64,000 bases of DNA from Bradyrhizobium sp. B097 (GCF_038957035.1 NZ_CP152412.1:2786501-2850500), one strand, 5' to 3'. Shown: positions 46,671-55,486, counted from the stretch's first letter. Made by a program: numbers and translations. Notes: generated by a model from the letters alone, not told the origin.

Positions 46671-47972
46671 TCACATCATCCCTTGCTCATCCTCCTCGGC
46701 CTGCGCGATCAGCTCTTCGCTGACCACCACATTTCGGCGCGGCACGACGAAGATCATGGTGCAGGCGCAGGCGAGCGAGATCGCGAAGAGCGCCGATGTC
46801 AGCGGCAGCGTCGTGGTCGAGTGGCCGCCGAGATAGGCGCCGAACTGCGAGATCAGCGAGCCGATGCCCTGCTGCAGGAAGCCCATGGCGCCGGAGGCGG
46901 TACCGGCGGCCTCGGGGCGAATGCTGATGGCGCCGGCAGCGGAATTGGCCATCACGAAGGCATTGGCGACCATGACGATCATCTGGGTGCCGAAGAGCCA
47001 GAGCGGCGCTTGGTTCAGCCCGGCGAAACTCCAGATCAGGTTCAACAGGCTGCCGCCGACCTGCAGCGCGAGGCCGAACCAGATCAGCTTCTCCAGCGAG
47101 TGGCGCGGCGCGAAGCGGACGCAGAGCAGATTGCCGATGAAGTAGCCGAACCCCGTCATCGCGAACCACGCGCCATATTCGGCGCTGCTGCGGCCCATCT
47201 GGGTCACCACGATATAGGGACCGCCGCCGGCGAAGGCGAAGATGATCTGCGAGGCCAGCACCTGGCACAGCAGATAGCCGACGAAGGCGCGGCTTCGCAT
47301 CAGCCTGCCGAGATCGCCGCGGAAACTGGAGCTGTCGGTGCGGTCGCGGCGGGTTTCGGGCAATGCCAGCGCGATGAAGATCGTGGTGATCAGCGACGCT
47401 GCGGTGATGAGATAGAGGATCGCGCGCCAGCCGAATGTGGTTTCCAGCAGACCGCCGGTGAGCGGGCTCACCATCTGCGCGATCATCAGCGCGGCGACGA
47501 CGAGGCTGATCATAGCGCCGACCCGCTCGCGCGGATAGAGATCGCGGATGATGGCGCGGCTGATCACCATGCCGCTGGCGCCGCCGAGCGCCTGGAAGAA
47601 GCGCGCCGCGATCAGTTGCGGCAGGGTTTCGGCGAAGTCAGAGCCGATGCCGGCCACGACCATCAGGCCGAGGCCCGCGAGCAGCACGGGCCGACGGCCG
47701 AACTTGTCGGACAGCGGTCCCATGATCAGCTGCGAGAGCGCGATGCCGACCATGTAGAGCGACACGGTCATCTGCGCGATTCCGATGTCGCGGCCGAACG
47801 TGGTCGCCAGCACCGGCAGCGCTGGAACCAGCATGTAGAGCGAGATCGGCGCGACGCCCGTCATCACGACGAGCATCAGCAGCATGACCTTCGATGTCGC
47901 GATGTTGTCTTTAGTGTTGTCTCTGATTTTGTCTTGGGCCGCGCCGGGCGGCTTGCCCATCACGCCGTGCAT
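46671..47972 (-). CDS. Bcr/CflA-family MFS multidrug transporter
   Basis: 433 aa with 12 predicted membrane helices. SLYMLVPALPVLATTFGRDI in TM1 and QLIMGPLSDKFGRRPVLLAG (MFS motif A, GPLSDKFGRRP) are typical of the Bcr/CflA DHA1 pumps, as is LVVAALMIAQMVSPLTGGLL (motif C area). It would export drugs by proton antiport from the inner membrane. It stands alone between two family C repeats. The start could be ATG 47972 or 47960. Confidence 0.88.
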   Translation of the reverse strand: MHGVMGKPPGAAQDKIRDNTKDNIATSKVMLLMLVVMTGVAPISLYMLVPALPVLATTFGRDIGIAQMTVSLYMVGIALSQLIMGPLSDKFGRRPVLLAGLGLMVVAGIGSDFAETLPQLIAARFFQALGGASGMVISRAIIRDLYPRERVGAMISLVVAALMIAQMVSPLTGGLLETTFGWRAILYLITAASLITTIFIALALPETRRDRTDSSSFRGDLGRLMRSRAFVGYLLCQVLASQIIFAFAGGGPYIVVTQMGRSSAEYGAWFAMTGFGYFIGNLLCVRFAPRHSLEKLIWFGLALQVGGSLLNLIWSFAGLNQAPLWLFGTQMIVMVANAFVMANSAAGAISIRPEAAGTASGAMGFLQQGIGSLISQFGAYLGGHSTTTLPLTSALFAISLACACTMIFVVPRRNVVVSEELIAQAEEDEQGMM

Positions 47973-48102
47973 TCAGGTCCGATCCAGCATTGTGGAAAGA
48001 CTGTAGCGTGCCCGTTCGCGCGGAATACGGGTGTTTCGGCATACGCCCATGCATTTCGGGAGGCGAAGCGGTGATGTTTCGTCTCGCGCAACAAACACCG
48101 CT

Positions 48103-48203
48103 GTCGTCCTCCGCGAAAGCGGGGGACCCAGTATTCCAGAGGCGGTCATTGCTTAACGGATAGGCCGCGGCGTACTGGATCCCCCGCTTTCGCGGGGGAT
48201 GAC
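48103..48203. repeat. Palindromic intergenic repeat, family C (copy 2)
   Basis: Same orientation as the copy at 46541-46642 and about 90% identical by eye. Ends GTCGTCCTCCGCGAAAGCGG and GGGGGATGAC. Confidence 0.9.
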
Positions 48204-48248
48204 ACCGAGTGCGGGGATGACGACCGAGGATGAACGGCCTGACGTCGG

Positions 48249-50078
48249 CTACTTCAGCGCCGCCGTCGCCTCGTCCAGCCACAGCTTGGTGGCGTTGTCG
48301 TCGAGATGCGGGCGAACCACACGCGCGACGCGGGCATGGTAGTCGTTGAGCCAGCTCAATTCGCCTTCGCTCAGCATGCTGACCTCGATCAGGCGGCGAT
48401 CGATCGGCGCCAGCGTCAGCGTCTCGAATGCGTTGACCGGCTTCTCGGCGCCGGCAATGTCGGTGCCGATCACCAGCTCGAGGTTCTCGATCCTGATGCC
48501 GTAGGCGTCGGTCTTGTAGTAGCCGGGCTCGTTGGACAGGATCATGCCGCGCTTCAGCGGCGTGGTGCCGAGCTTGGAGATCCGCGCCGGTCCTTCATGG
48601 ACGCTGAGATAGCTGCCGACGCCGTGGCCGGTGCCGTGCTCGAAATCGATCCCGGCCTGCCAGAGATGTTGCCGCGCGAAGCTGTCGAGCTGCGCGCCGG
48701 TGGTGCCGTCGGGGAAGATCGCGCGGGCGATCGCGATATGGCCGCGCAGCACGCGGGTGAAGCGGTCGCGCATCTCGTCGGTCGGCTTGCCGATCGCGAT
48801 GGTGCGGGTGACGTCGGTGGTGCCGTCCTCATATTGCGCGCCGGAATCGATCAGCAGCAGATCGCCGGGCTCGATGCGGCGGTTGCTCTTGCGCGTCACG
48901 CGATAATGCACGATGGCGCCGTTCGGCCCGGTGCCGGCAATGGTCGGGAACGAGACGTCCTTCAGCGCGCCGGTCTGGCGGCGGAAGGTCTCCAGCGCCT
49001 CGACGGTGTCGATCTCGGTGAGGTGGCCGGAGGGCGCCTCGCGGTCGATCCAGGCGAGGAAGCGCACGAGCGCCACCGCGTCGCGCTGGTGCGCGGTGCG
49101 CGTGCCGTCGATCTCGGTGAGGTTCTTGACCGCCTTCAGCAGGCTGACCGGATCGCTGCCGCGCACCGGCTTGCCGCCGGCGCCGGCGATCAGGTGGCTC
49201 AACGCGTCGGCCGCGGTCGCGCTGTCGAGTGCGATCGAGGCGCCGCGCTTGGCGAGCTCGGTGAGCTTCTGCGTCAGCGCTGCCGGCTCCTCGACATCGG
49301 CGGACTGTTCGAGATGGTCGCGGGTCGCGTTGGACAGCTTGCGGTGATCGATGAACACCAGCGGCCGGCCTTCCTTCGGCACCAGCGCGTAGGACAGCGG
49401 CAGCGGCGTATGCGAGACGTCGGCGCCGCGGATGTTGAAGGTCCAGGCCACCGCGTGGCTGTCGGAGAGCACCAGCGCATCGACCCCGAGCTTGTGGATC
49501 TCGAGCCGGATGCGCTTCAGCTTCTCGGCCTCGATCTCGCCGGAAAACTGCGCGCCGTGGATCGCGACCGGGCCGAGCGGCGGCGCCGGCCGCTCGCTCC
49601 AGATCGTGTCGACCGGGTTGCCGTCGACGGCGACCAGTTCGGCGCCGGCCTTGGCGCAGGCCGCCGCCAGCCGTTCGGCTGCCGCAGAAGTGTGCAGCCA
49701 AGGGTCAAATCCTAGGCGGTCGCCGGCTGCCAGATGCCGGGTCAGCCAATGCTCCGGCGGCGGCTCGACCAGCGGCTCGACCTGCCAGGCCTTGCGATCG
49801 ACCTGCTTGCCGGCCTGCAGCGTGTAGCGCCCGTCGACGAACAGGGCGGCTTCCTTGCTCACCACGATCGCGAGCCCGGCCGATCCGGTGAAGCCGGTCA
49901 GCCAGGCAAGCCGCTCCTCGGACGCGGCAACATACTCATTCTGCTGCTGATCGGCGCGCGGAACCACGAACCCGGTCAGCTTGCGCCGCGCCAGTTCCTC
50001 GCGCAGTGCGCTTAAGCGCGCGGTCAGCGCCACGCCGCCTTCGGGCTCTTCGAACGTCTGGAAATGGGCTTCGAACAT
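48249..50078 (-). CDS. Aminopeptidase P (Xaa-Pro aminopeptidase, M24B)
   Basis: 609 aa, the long form with three domains: two creatinase-like N-terminal domains (LTARLSALREELARRKLTGF, NEYVAASEERLAWLTGFTGS) and the pita-bread catalytic domain. Metal ligands are visible: two Asp in LIDSGAQYEDGTTDVTRT, His in HGTGHGVGSYLSVHEGP, Glu in LSNEPGYYKTDAYGIRIENL and the later Glu. It cleaves N-terminal residues before proline in the cytoplasm. No signal peptide. The divergent 186-base gap to the next small gene holds its promoter. Confidence 0.95.
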   Translation of the reverse strand: MFEAHFQTFEEPEGGVALTARLSALREELARRKLTGFVVPRADQQQNEYVAASEERLAWLTGFTGSAGLAIVVSKEAALFVDGRYTLQAGKQVDRKAWQVEPLVEPPPEHWLTRHLAAGDRLGFDPWLHTSAAAERLAAACAKAGAELVAVDGNPVDTIWSERPAPPLGPVAIHGAQFSGEIEAEKLKRIRLEIHKLGVDALVLSDSHAVAWTFNIRGADVSHTPLPLSYALVPKEGRPLVFIDHRKLSNATRDHLEQSADVEEPAALTQKLTELAKRGASIALDSATAADALSHLIAGAGGKPVRGSDPVSLLKAVKNLTEIDGTRTAHQRDAVALVRFLAWIDREAPSGHLTEIDTVEALETFRRQTGALKDVSFPTIAGTGPNGAIVHYRVTRKSNRRIEPGDLLLIDSGAQYEDGTTDVTRTIAIGKPTDEMRDRFTRVLRGHIAIARAIFPDGTTGAQLDSFARQHLWQAGIDFEHGTGHGVGSYLSVHEGPARISKLGTTPLKRGMILSNEPGYYKTDAYGIRIENLELVIGTDIAGAEKPVNAFETLTLAPIDRRLIEVSMLSEGELSWLNDYHARVARVVRPHLDDNATKLWLDEATAALK

Positions 50079-50264
50079 TGCCTTTGCACTCTCTTCGGAT
50101 GCAGCATGAGCTTCGCGCCGACGCGCTGAGGCATGACCACATTTTTGGCATAACTTATGCTTGAATCATGGCATAGTGGAAGTGACCGGACGATGTCCAC
50201 CATCGACGGTCTGCGTACGGGGGGCGTCCAGGAGTGTCTCAACTCAACGGTGAGGAGATGCACG

Positions 50265-50450
50265 ATGCCTGCATTCACGTTTGAGAAGATCTCGCCGCCG
50301 GTTCGCCGCGGGCCGATCGCGCCGGTCGAGCAGAAGCAACGTGGCGTCATCGTGCAAATGCTCGACCGTTTGGTCGAGGCGCGGGCCAGGCGCGCAGCCG
50401 GTCAGGACAAGGCCGACACGGCCGGCCGCGATTCCGCAGCACCCGAATAG
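50265..50450 (+). CDS. 61-residue small protein (unknown function)
   Basis: Starts at ATG 50265 (MPAFTFEKISPPVRRGPIAP) with a strong GAGGAG seven bases upstream; longer upstream starts lack such support. The middle (QRGVIVQMLDRLVEARARRA) is a likely amphipathic helix, and the C-terminus is polar. No membrane segment, no cysteine. It is divergent from aminopeptidase P and converges with the YkgJ-type gene. I do not recognise a named family, although the Pro-rich start followed by a helix recalls small conserved Bradyrhizobium proteins. Confidence 0.55.
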   Translation: MPAFTFEKISPPVRRGPIAPVEQKQRGVIVQMLDRLVEARARRAAGQDKADTAGRDSAAPE

Positions 50451-50468
50451 CCAATCCGCAGATCGCGT

Positions 50469-50975
50469 TTACGGTGCGAGGTCGGACGCCTTCGCCACGG
50501 TTACATTGACGACCCTGGTGCCCTTGAGTTCACGCACGATCCGCTCATCGGGACCGACGACACCCAGATCGAATTCGCGCTCCGGCGTCAGCAGCGTGAT
50601 GCGCTGACCGGCGATGACGACGACGGTCATGTCGAGCGGCTCGCCGGATATCGCCCATTCCCTGAGCTCGTTGCGAAACGGCTCCCTGCGCCAGGCATCC
50701 GGGAAACCCGGATCGCATCTGACCTCGAGCCCGTCGTCCGACGTGGTCAGGACAAGCTTCGATCGGGAGGGCTTCCAGTGCTCCTCCAGCAGTTCGTTGA
50801 CCAGCCAGACGCAGCTGAACGCGCGGCATTCCGCCGGCCGGCTTGGATAGATCCGGCAGCCGCGCCCCGGCTTGCAATGCGCACACCATGCGTTGGCCGG
50901 CTTCGCCAGCTCCTCGATCGCCATCACCTTGCAGCAGAGCGTGCAGTCGCCGCACTGTCTGCCGGTCGCGGTCAT
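50469..50975 (-). CDS. YkgJ-family cysteine-cluster protein
   Basis: 168 aa. Eight cysteines in the N-terminal 55 residues: QCGDCTLCCKVM, WCAHCKPGRGCRIYPSRP, ECRAFSC; the C-x-x-C-x-x-C-C...C-x-I-Y-x-x-R-P-x-x-C-R-x-F pattern is the YkgJ/UPF0153 signature, thought to bind zinc or an Fe-S cluster. The C-terminal half (LVLTTSDDGLEVRCDPGFP, VVVIAGQRITLLTP) is beta-rich. It starts one base after the prmA stop, so it is co-translated with prmA. Exact role unknown. Confidence 0.85.
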   Translation of the reverse strand: MTATGRQCGDCTLCCKVMAIEELAKPANAWCAHCKPGRGCRIYPSRPAECRAFSCVWLVNELLEEHWKPSRSKLVLTTSDDGLEVRCDPGFPDAWRREPFRNELREWAISGEPLDMTVVVIAGQRITLLTPEREFDLGVVGPDERIVRELKGTRVVNVTVAKASDLAP

Positions 50976-50976
50976 T

Positions 50977-51861
50977 TCACCTGACCGAGCGCAGCAGCAG
51001 GCTGCTCCAGCCCTCGATCTTCAGATGCCGCAGCGGCACCAGCCCGCGGGCGCGATAGGCGGCAATGACCGCCGGAGCCTGATGCGTCAGCAGGCCCGAG
51101 AGGATGACCTGCGCCGACGATGCGAGGTGCCGGGCCATCGGCCCCGCCAGCTGGCGCAGCGGATTGGCGAGGATGTTGGCGAGTACCAGATCGAACGGCC
51201 CGTCCTCGGCAAACCGCGGCGATGCAAAGCCCGTGGCACGGATCACATCGACCAGATGTCCTGCCCCATTCAGCCGGGCATTCTCGGCGGCGACCTTGAC
51301 CGACGGCGGGTCGATGTCGCTCGCCAGCACCTTGCGATGCTGCGCCTTGGCGGCGGCGATCCCCAGCACGCCGGTCCCGGTGCCGAGATCGAGCACCCGG
51401 CGGGGCTGATCGGCCTTCAGCACGTGGTCGAGCAGCAGCAGGCAGCCGCGCGTGGTGCCGTGATGGCCGGTGCCGAAGGCGAGCGCCGCCTCGATCTCGA
51501 TCCCGAGCTTGTTCGGCGGTATCCTGTGCCGGTCATGCTGGCCATGGACGATAAACCGGCCGGCCGCGACCGGGACCAGATCTTCCAGGCTGGCCTTGAC
51601 CCAGTCCTTCGCCTCGATGGTGTCAAATACCAAAGTTGATGCGACATCGGGCCGCACAGCCTGTCCGACCAGCTCGCGCAACAAGGTTTGGTCCGGCGGC
51701 TCCGCAAAATGGACGGTGACATCCCAGCGGCCGTCCGGCCGCTCAAAGGCCGCAAAAGCCGCCTGATCCTCGAAAAACAGCTCTGAAAGCGCGTCGACCA
51801 CGCGTTTTGCGGTCGATTCGTCCGAAAGGGTGATGCTGGCACGGTGTGTGGACGGGGTCAT
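50977..51861 (-). CDS. prmA: Ribosomal protein L11 methyltransferase
   Basis: 294 aa. N-terminal substrate-recognition domain, then the methyltransferase: AFGTGHHGTTRGCLLLLDHV, VLDLGTGTGVLGIAAAK (SAM motif), SDIDPPSVKVAAENARLNG and DLVLANILANPL (the N-P-P-Y-like NILA block of PrmA). It trimethylates ribosomal protein L11. The ATG at 51861 is the natural start. It forms an operon with the YkgJ-type gene. Confidence 0.93.
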   Translation of the reverse strand: MTPSTHRASITLSDESTAKRVVDALSELFFEDQAAFAAFERPDGRWDVTVHFAEPPDQTLLRELVGQAVRPDVASTLVFDTIEAKDWVKASLEDLVPVAAGRFIVHGQHDRHRIPPNKLGIEIEAALAFGTGHHGTTRGCLLLLDHVLKADQPRRVLDLGTGTGVLGIAAAKAQHRKVLASDIDPPSVKVAAENARLNGAGHLVDVIRATGFASPRFAEDGPFDLVLANILANPLRQLAGPMARHLASSAQVILSGLLTHQAPAVIAAYRARGLVPLRHLKIEGWSSLLLRSVR

Positions 51862-52032
51862 CGGAGGCCGGTAGCGCGGTTTTTGTTAAAATTTCAAGCC
51901 GGATTCAATCGAATATCGCGAGAATTGATAGGTTCCCGATTCAGACAACCTTAGATACCGCCGTACTACTACGGAGGCGGAACTCGGGAACACCCTTCGT
52001 TCCAAGGCATCACAACCCAGGGCAGGGCTGCA

Positions 52033-52197
52033 ATGAAGACTCTTTTCGTTAGGTTTTTGAAGAACGAATCCGGCGCGACCGCTATCGAATACGGACTGAT
52101 TGCGACCGGCATCGCCATCGCCATCATCGCTGCGGTGAATGGCGTCGGCACGAACTTGAGCGGGACGTTCAACACTGTCGCCAGCTCGCTCAAGTAA
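52033..52197 (+). CDS. Flp/Fap-type pilin subunit
   Basis: 54 aa. Short Flp prepilin: basic leader MKTLFVRFLKNESGATAIEY with the conserved G/A-T-A-I-E-Y around the cleavage site (TadV-type peptidase cuts before the ATAIEY region), then a hydrophobic helix (GLIATGIAIAIIAAVNGVG) and a polar end. It is a single pilin gene with a strong terminator directly after; no tad, rcp or cpa assembly genes are nearby, so assembly must use machinery elsewhere. Too short for most gene callers but unmistakable. Confidence 0.92.
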   Translation: MKTLFVRFLKNESGATAIEYGLIATGIAIAIIAAVNGVGTNLSGTFNTVASSLK

Positions 52198-52223
52198 TTT
52201 CGCAGACGGCGTTCTCGAGCAAG

Positions 52224-52255
52224 CACCGGGCAACCAGGCCCGGTGTTTTCTTTTT
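52224..52255 (+). terminator. Rho-independent terminator after the Flp pilin gene
   Basis: 8-bp arms CACCGGGC (52224-52231) and GCCCGGTG (52238-52245), six-base loop, followed by TTTTCTTTTT. It begins 27 bases after the pilin stop. Confidence 0.95.
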
Positions 52256-52261
52256 GACAGG

Positions 52262-52431
52262 TTGTCCACAGAGCCGTACGCAGCCTGTCCACACGACATC
52301 CAGCGCGTCGTCCTCGGGGTTGTCGGCCTCCGTTCCACAGGCAGTCCACCGGGATACTCACCAATTGTCCCGCCAAGGCACACCACCTCTGGCTACGGTC
52401 GACCCACAGCCTCTCAACAGACCTGTCCACA
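52262..52431. repeat. Cluster of TGTCCACA direct repeats (DnaA-box-like)
   Basis: TTGTCCACA at 52262, CTGTCCACA at 52285 and CTGTCCACA at 52423, all on the + strand, plus related TTCCACAG (52333) and CCCACAG (52403). The first is one base from the DnaA box TTATCCACA, the others two. The stretch lies between two convergent genes, where no promoter is required. Confidence 0.5.
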
Positions 52432-52474
52432 GCTTGGCCCGGCCCCGACCGCGGCCCGCGATGCGCCGTCCGCT

Positions 52475-54082
52475 CTATGCGAACAGCGCGCGATGATCGG
52501 CGAGGACGGACCGCGCGGCGTTGTGGCCGGGGGCGCCGGTGACCCCGCCGCCTGGATGAGCCCCGGAACCGCAATGGTAGAGACCGCGCAGCGGTCCGCG
52601 GTAGTCGGCATGGCCGAGCATGGGACGCGCCGAGAACAGCTGGTTCAGCGTCAGCGCGCCATGAAAGATGTCGCCGCCGAGTAGGCCGAACTGCCGCTCG
52701 AGGTCGAGCGGCGACAGGATCTGGCGGCCGATCACACTGTCCGCGAAGCCGGGGGCGTAGTCATCGACGGTTGCGATCATCAGGTCAGCGACCTCCTCGC
52801 GATGGTCGTCCCATGATTTGCCGTCCGGCAGTTGCGGCGCGACGTGCTGGCAGAACAGGCTCGCGACATGTTGACCCGGCGGGCTCAAACTGTCGTCGAG
52901 CGTCGAGGGGATCAGCACCTCGACGACCGGCGCGCGGCTCCAGCCGAATTCACGCGCGTCGCGCCAGGCGCGATCCATGTAGCCGAGACCAGGCGCGATG
53001 ATGATGCCCGCAGTGAGGTGATCGCCCGGGCCGGGCAGCGTGGTGAACGAGGGCAGGGCGCCGAGCGCCACATTCATCCTGAACGTGCCGGAGCCGTTCT
53101 GCCATCGCCCGATGCGCGTGCGGAATTCGCTTGCCAGTGCGCCCTCCGGCACCAGGCGCGTGTAGAGCAGCTTCGGGTTGACGTTGGAGACGATATATTT
53201 GGCGCGCACCGTCGCGCCATTGTCGAGGATGACGCCGGTGGCGCGATCCTTCTCGACGATCACCTCGCGGACACCGGCGTCGGTTTCGATCTCGGCACCA
53301 TGGCCGCGCGCGGCGCTTGCCATCGCCTGGGTGATCGCGCCCATGCCGCCGATCGCGTGGCCCCAGACGCCCTTCTTGCCGTTCACCTCGCCGAACGCAT
53401 GGTGCAGCATCACATAGGCCGAGCCGGCCGCGTAGGGGCTGGCATAATTGCCGACGATGGCGTCGAAGCCGAACAGCGCCTTGACGAGGTCGTTCTCGAA
53501 ACGCTCGTCGAGCATCTCGCCGGCCGAGCGGGTGAACAGGTCGAGCAGATTGCGCTGCTGCTCGAGCGACAGCCGGCGCAGGATGTTGGCGGTGCCAAGC
53601 GCGTTGAAGGCCTCGCTCACCGCGCCGAGGCTAAAGCCTTCGACGAGGTTCGGCGGCGCGCGCAGCACGAACTGGCGCAGCACGTCGGCGATGGCTTCGA
53701 GTTCCCCGGAGAACACGCCGATCGTTGCCGCATCCCGCTGGCTCAGTCTCTCCACCGACTGCTGGGTGCGGCCTTCGCCGGTCAGCAGGCAACTGCCGTC
53801 GGGTGCGGGGAGGAAGTTCTGCGCGCGGCGTTCGACGATCTTGAGGCCGTGCTCGGCAAGTTTCAGGTCGGAGATGATTTGCGGATTGAGCAGGCTCACC
53901 GTGTAGGCCGCGACCGAATTGCGGAAGCCCGGACAAAATTCTTCGGTGACGGCGGCGCCGCCCACCACCTTGCGGCGCTCGACGACCCTGACCTTGAGCC
54001 CGGCCATCGCGAGATAGGCCGCGCAGGTGAGGCCGTTGTGCCCCGCACCGATGATGACGACGTCGACTTCATGATTGGACAT
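52475..54082 (-). CDS. Phytoene-desaturase-like FAD/NAD(P)-dependent oxidoreductase
   Basis: 535 aa. Dinucleotide-binding motif at the N-terminus, VDVVIIGAGHNGLTCAAYLAMAG, then VVERRKVVGGAAVTEEFCPGF as in CrtI and PYROXD2-like proteins. Later blocks include GVWGHAIGGMGAITQAMASAA and, at the C-terminus, GLYHCGSGAHPGGGVTGAPG, the typical FAD-domain closing motif. No other carotenoid genes are nearby, so carotenoid desaturation is not implied; PYROXD2-like enzymes act on poorly known substrates. Confidence 0.88.
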   Translation of the reverse strand: MSNHEVDVVIIGAGHNGLTCAAYLAMAGLKVRVVERRKVVGGAAVTEEFCPGFRNSVAAYTVSLLNPQIISDLKLAEHGLKIVERRAQNFLPAPDGSCLLTGEGRTQQSVERLSQRDAATIGVFSGELEAIADVLRQFVLRAPPNLVEGFSLGAVSEAFNALGTANILRRLSLEQQRNLLDLFTRSAGEMLDERFENDLVKALFGFDAIVGNYASPYAAGSAYVMLHHAFGEVNGKKGVWGHAIGGMGAITQAMASAARGHGAEIETDAGVREVIVEKDRATGVILDNGATVRAKYIVSNVNPKLLYTRLVPEGALASEFRTRIGRWQNGSGTFRMNVALGALPSFTTLPGPGDHLTAGIIIAPGLGYMDRAWRDAREFGWSRAPVVEVLIPSTLDDSLSPPGQHVASLFCQHVAPQLPDGKSWDDHREEVADLMIATVDDYAPGFADSVIGRQILSPLDLERQFGLLGGDIFHGALTLNQLFSARPMLGHADYRGPLRGLYHCGSGAHPGGGVTGAPGHNAARSVLADHRALFA

Positions 54083-54263
54083 GGTGCTTCTATAGGCCGG
54101 ATGATCTCATCCGGCCACCGTCCGCGATGCCCTCGCATCCGGTGGGTCACAAAACCGTACCGATCCGGATACGATAATTCGACCGAGATTGTGGGGCCGT
54201 GAGCCCCAAGCGGGGCAGGCAGGGCGCCTCGTTCGTTCAGTCTTGCCAAACCGTGGAGTGCAT

Positions 54264-54974
54264 ATGCCGTTTGTTTTTGATCAAACTCAAATCGAGTGGC
54301 CCGACGACGATTCCGATCTGCCGCCGCCGCGTGCCGACCAGTTCGTCTATCTGCCGGCGCCGGAATATGGTGGGCAGCACGACCCCGTGCATTTTTCTCT
54401 GGACGTCCCGCCCGAACCGCCGCCGGACAAGGTGCCGGTTTCGCGACCAAGCCTGTGGGATCGCCTGCGTGGCCGCAGGACTCCGGCTGCGCCAAGTCCG
54501 CAGGCGACGGCGGCCTGGCATGCCGCACGCGCCACGCAGGCCGTCTTTGTCCGGCAGCGTTTGCTCGCTGCGGTCGTTCCGGTGCTCACCGATCTCGGCG
54601 TGCGGCAGCTCTACTGTCGCTATGACGGAGGCAATGACGAGGGTTTCACCTGGCTGGAGAGTGCCACGCTTCAGGACGGCACGCGCATCGACACCGCTGC
54701 ACTGGTCGATCAACTCGTCGCGCGCAAGCTGCTCGACCGGCTGGTCGCGCGCGGGGTGACGCGCCGGTACGACGAGAGGGGCGAGCACAACCAGATCGAC
54801 TCCTTTGTTCACGACTGGCTGTGCACGGAGTTTGCGACCATGCTGCTCGGCAGCGGCTATGGCACCGGCGAGCATGTTCTGTACGGCGCGTTCACGGTCG
54901 ATCTCGATGCCGGAACCGTGACCGACGACCCTGCCGCCGATCCGGTGACCCGCAACGCAGAGATCACGAGGTAG
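54264..54974 (+). CDS. DUF6878-like protein, first gene of a two-gene cassette
   Basis: 236 aa from ATG 54264 (MPFVFDQTQIEWPDDD). The N-terminal 100 residues are acidic and Pro-rich. The C-terminal half resembles DUF6878 in its RQLYCRYDGGNDEGFTWLES block (RYDGxxDxG), with an acidic GxYGxFxxD-like region later (HVLYGAFTVDLDAGTVTDD). Similarity is from memory of the pattern. The next gene starts six bases after the stop, so the two are co-transcribed. Function unknown; no catalytic motif or membrane segment is visible. Confidence 0.55.
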   Translation: MPFVFDQTQIEWPDDDSDLPPPRADQFVYLPAPEYGGQHDPVHFSLDVPPEPPPDKVPVSRPSLWDRLRGRRTPAAPSPQATAAWHAARATQAVFVRQRLLAAVVPVLTDLGVRQLYCRYDGGNDEGFTWLESATLQDGTRIDTAALVDQLVARKLLDRLVARGVTRRYDERGEHNQIDSFVHDWLCTEFATMLLGSGYGTGEHVLYGAFTVDLDAGTVTDDPAADPVTRNAEITR

Positions 54975-54980
54975 ACTGCG

Positions 54981-55376
54981 ATGGCGCATCCCTATCATCA
55001 TGCCGTGCGTTCGGCGCGCCTGTTCGGCGGTGTTCCCGAGGATTACCTGCCGATCCACGACTGGTTCGACGAGAGCAAGGCGCATCTCGCCGACGTGCGG
55101 CACCGCGCGCTGCGTCATCACAGTGAAGGCATCTTCCTCTGCGAGAAGATCTTCGGTGCGACGCTGACCAACAGCGCCGGCAAGCAGGTGCCGGTGCGGA
55201 CGGTCGGCGAGCAGCACGTCAAGGACGATCTCGGCTGGATCCCGTCGGTCAAGGATTGGCTGCAACATCTGGAAATGCAGCCCTGGATGGGACGAACACC
55301 GTTCCGGCCGCAGATGGACGCAGCTGCGCCGCTCACCGGCGCGGCAAGTTCAACCGATGATGTGCTGACTGGCTGA
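54981..55376 (+). CDS. DUF6915-like protein, second gene of a two-gene cassette
   Basis: 131 aa. MAHPYHHAVRSARLFGGVPE, DYLPIHDWFDESKAHLADVRH and RALRHHSEGIFLCEKIFGAT match the DUF6915 style (HPYHH start, HDWFDxSK, HRALRHH, GIF). VRTVGEQHVKDDLGWIPSVKDW follows. The many conserved His, Asp and Glu residues suggest metal binding. The C-terminal 20 residues are low in complexity. It is translated six bases after the DUF6878-like gene. Function unknown. Confidence 0.65.
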   Translation: MAHPYHHAVRSARLFGGVPEDYLPIHDWFDESKAHLADVRHRALRHHSEGIFLCEKIFGATLTNSAGKQVPVRTVGEQHVKDDLGWIPSVKDWLQHLEMQPWMGRTPFRPQMDAAAPLTGAASSTDDVLTG

Positions 55377-55486
55377 ACCGCTCAAGCGATTGGCATCGGT
55401 GGCCGTGTTGCCCGCTGCGTGGCGCTATGATTCAATGCAATGCATCTGCCCGGTGTTGATCTGCCGGATCGTGACCGGGAGTATTC

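Noticed and set aside
46683..48074. 463-codon + strand ORF opposite the Bcr/CflA gene
   Set aside because: Composition (Asp, His, Arg, Gln) is that of an antisense frame; the minus-strand gene has 12 TM helices and motif A.
52475..54082. Carotenoid pathway (crtI) locus
   Set aside because: The protein is phytoene-desaturase-like, but no crtB, crtE or crtY is nearby; it is closer in style to PYROXD2-like oxidoreductases.
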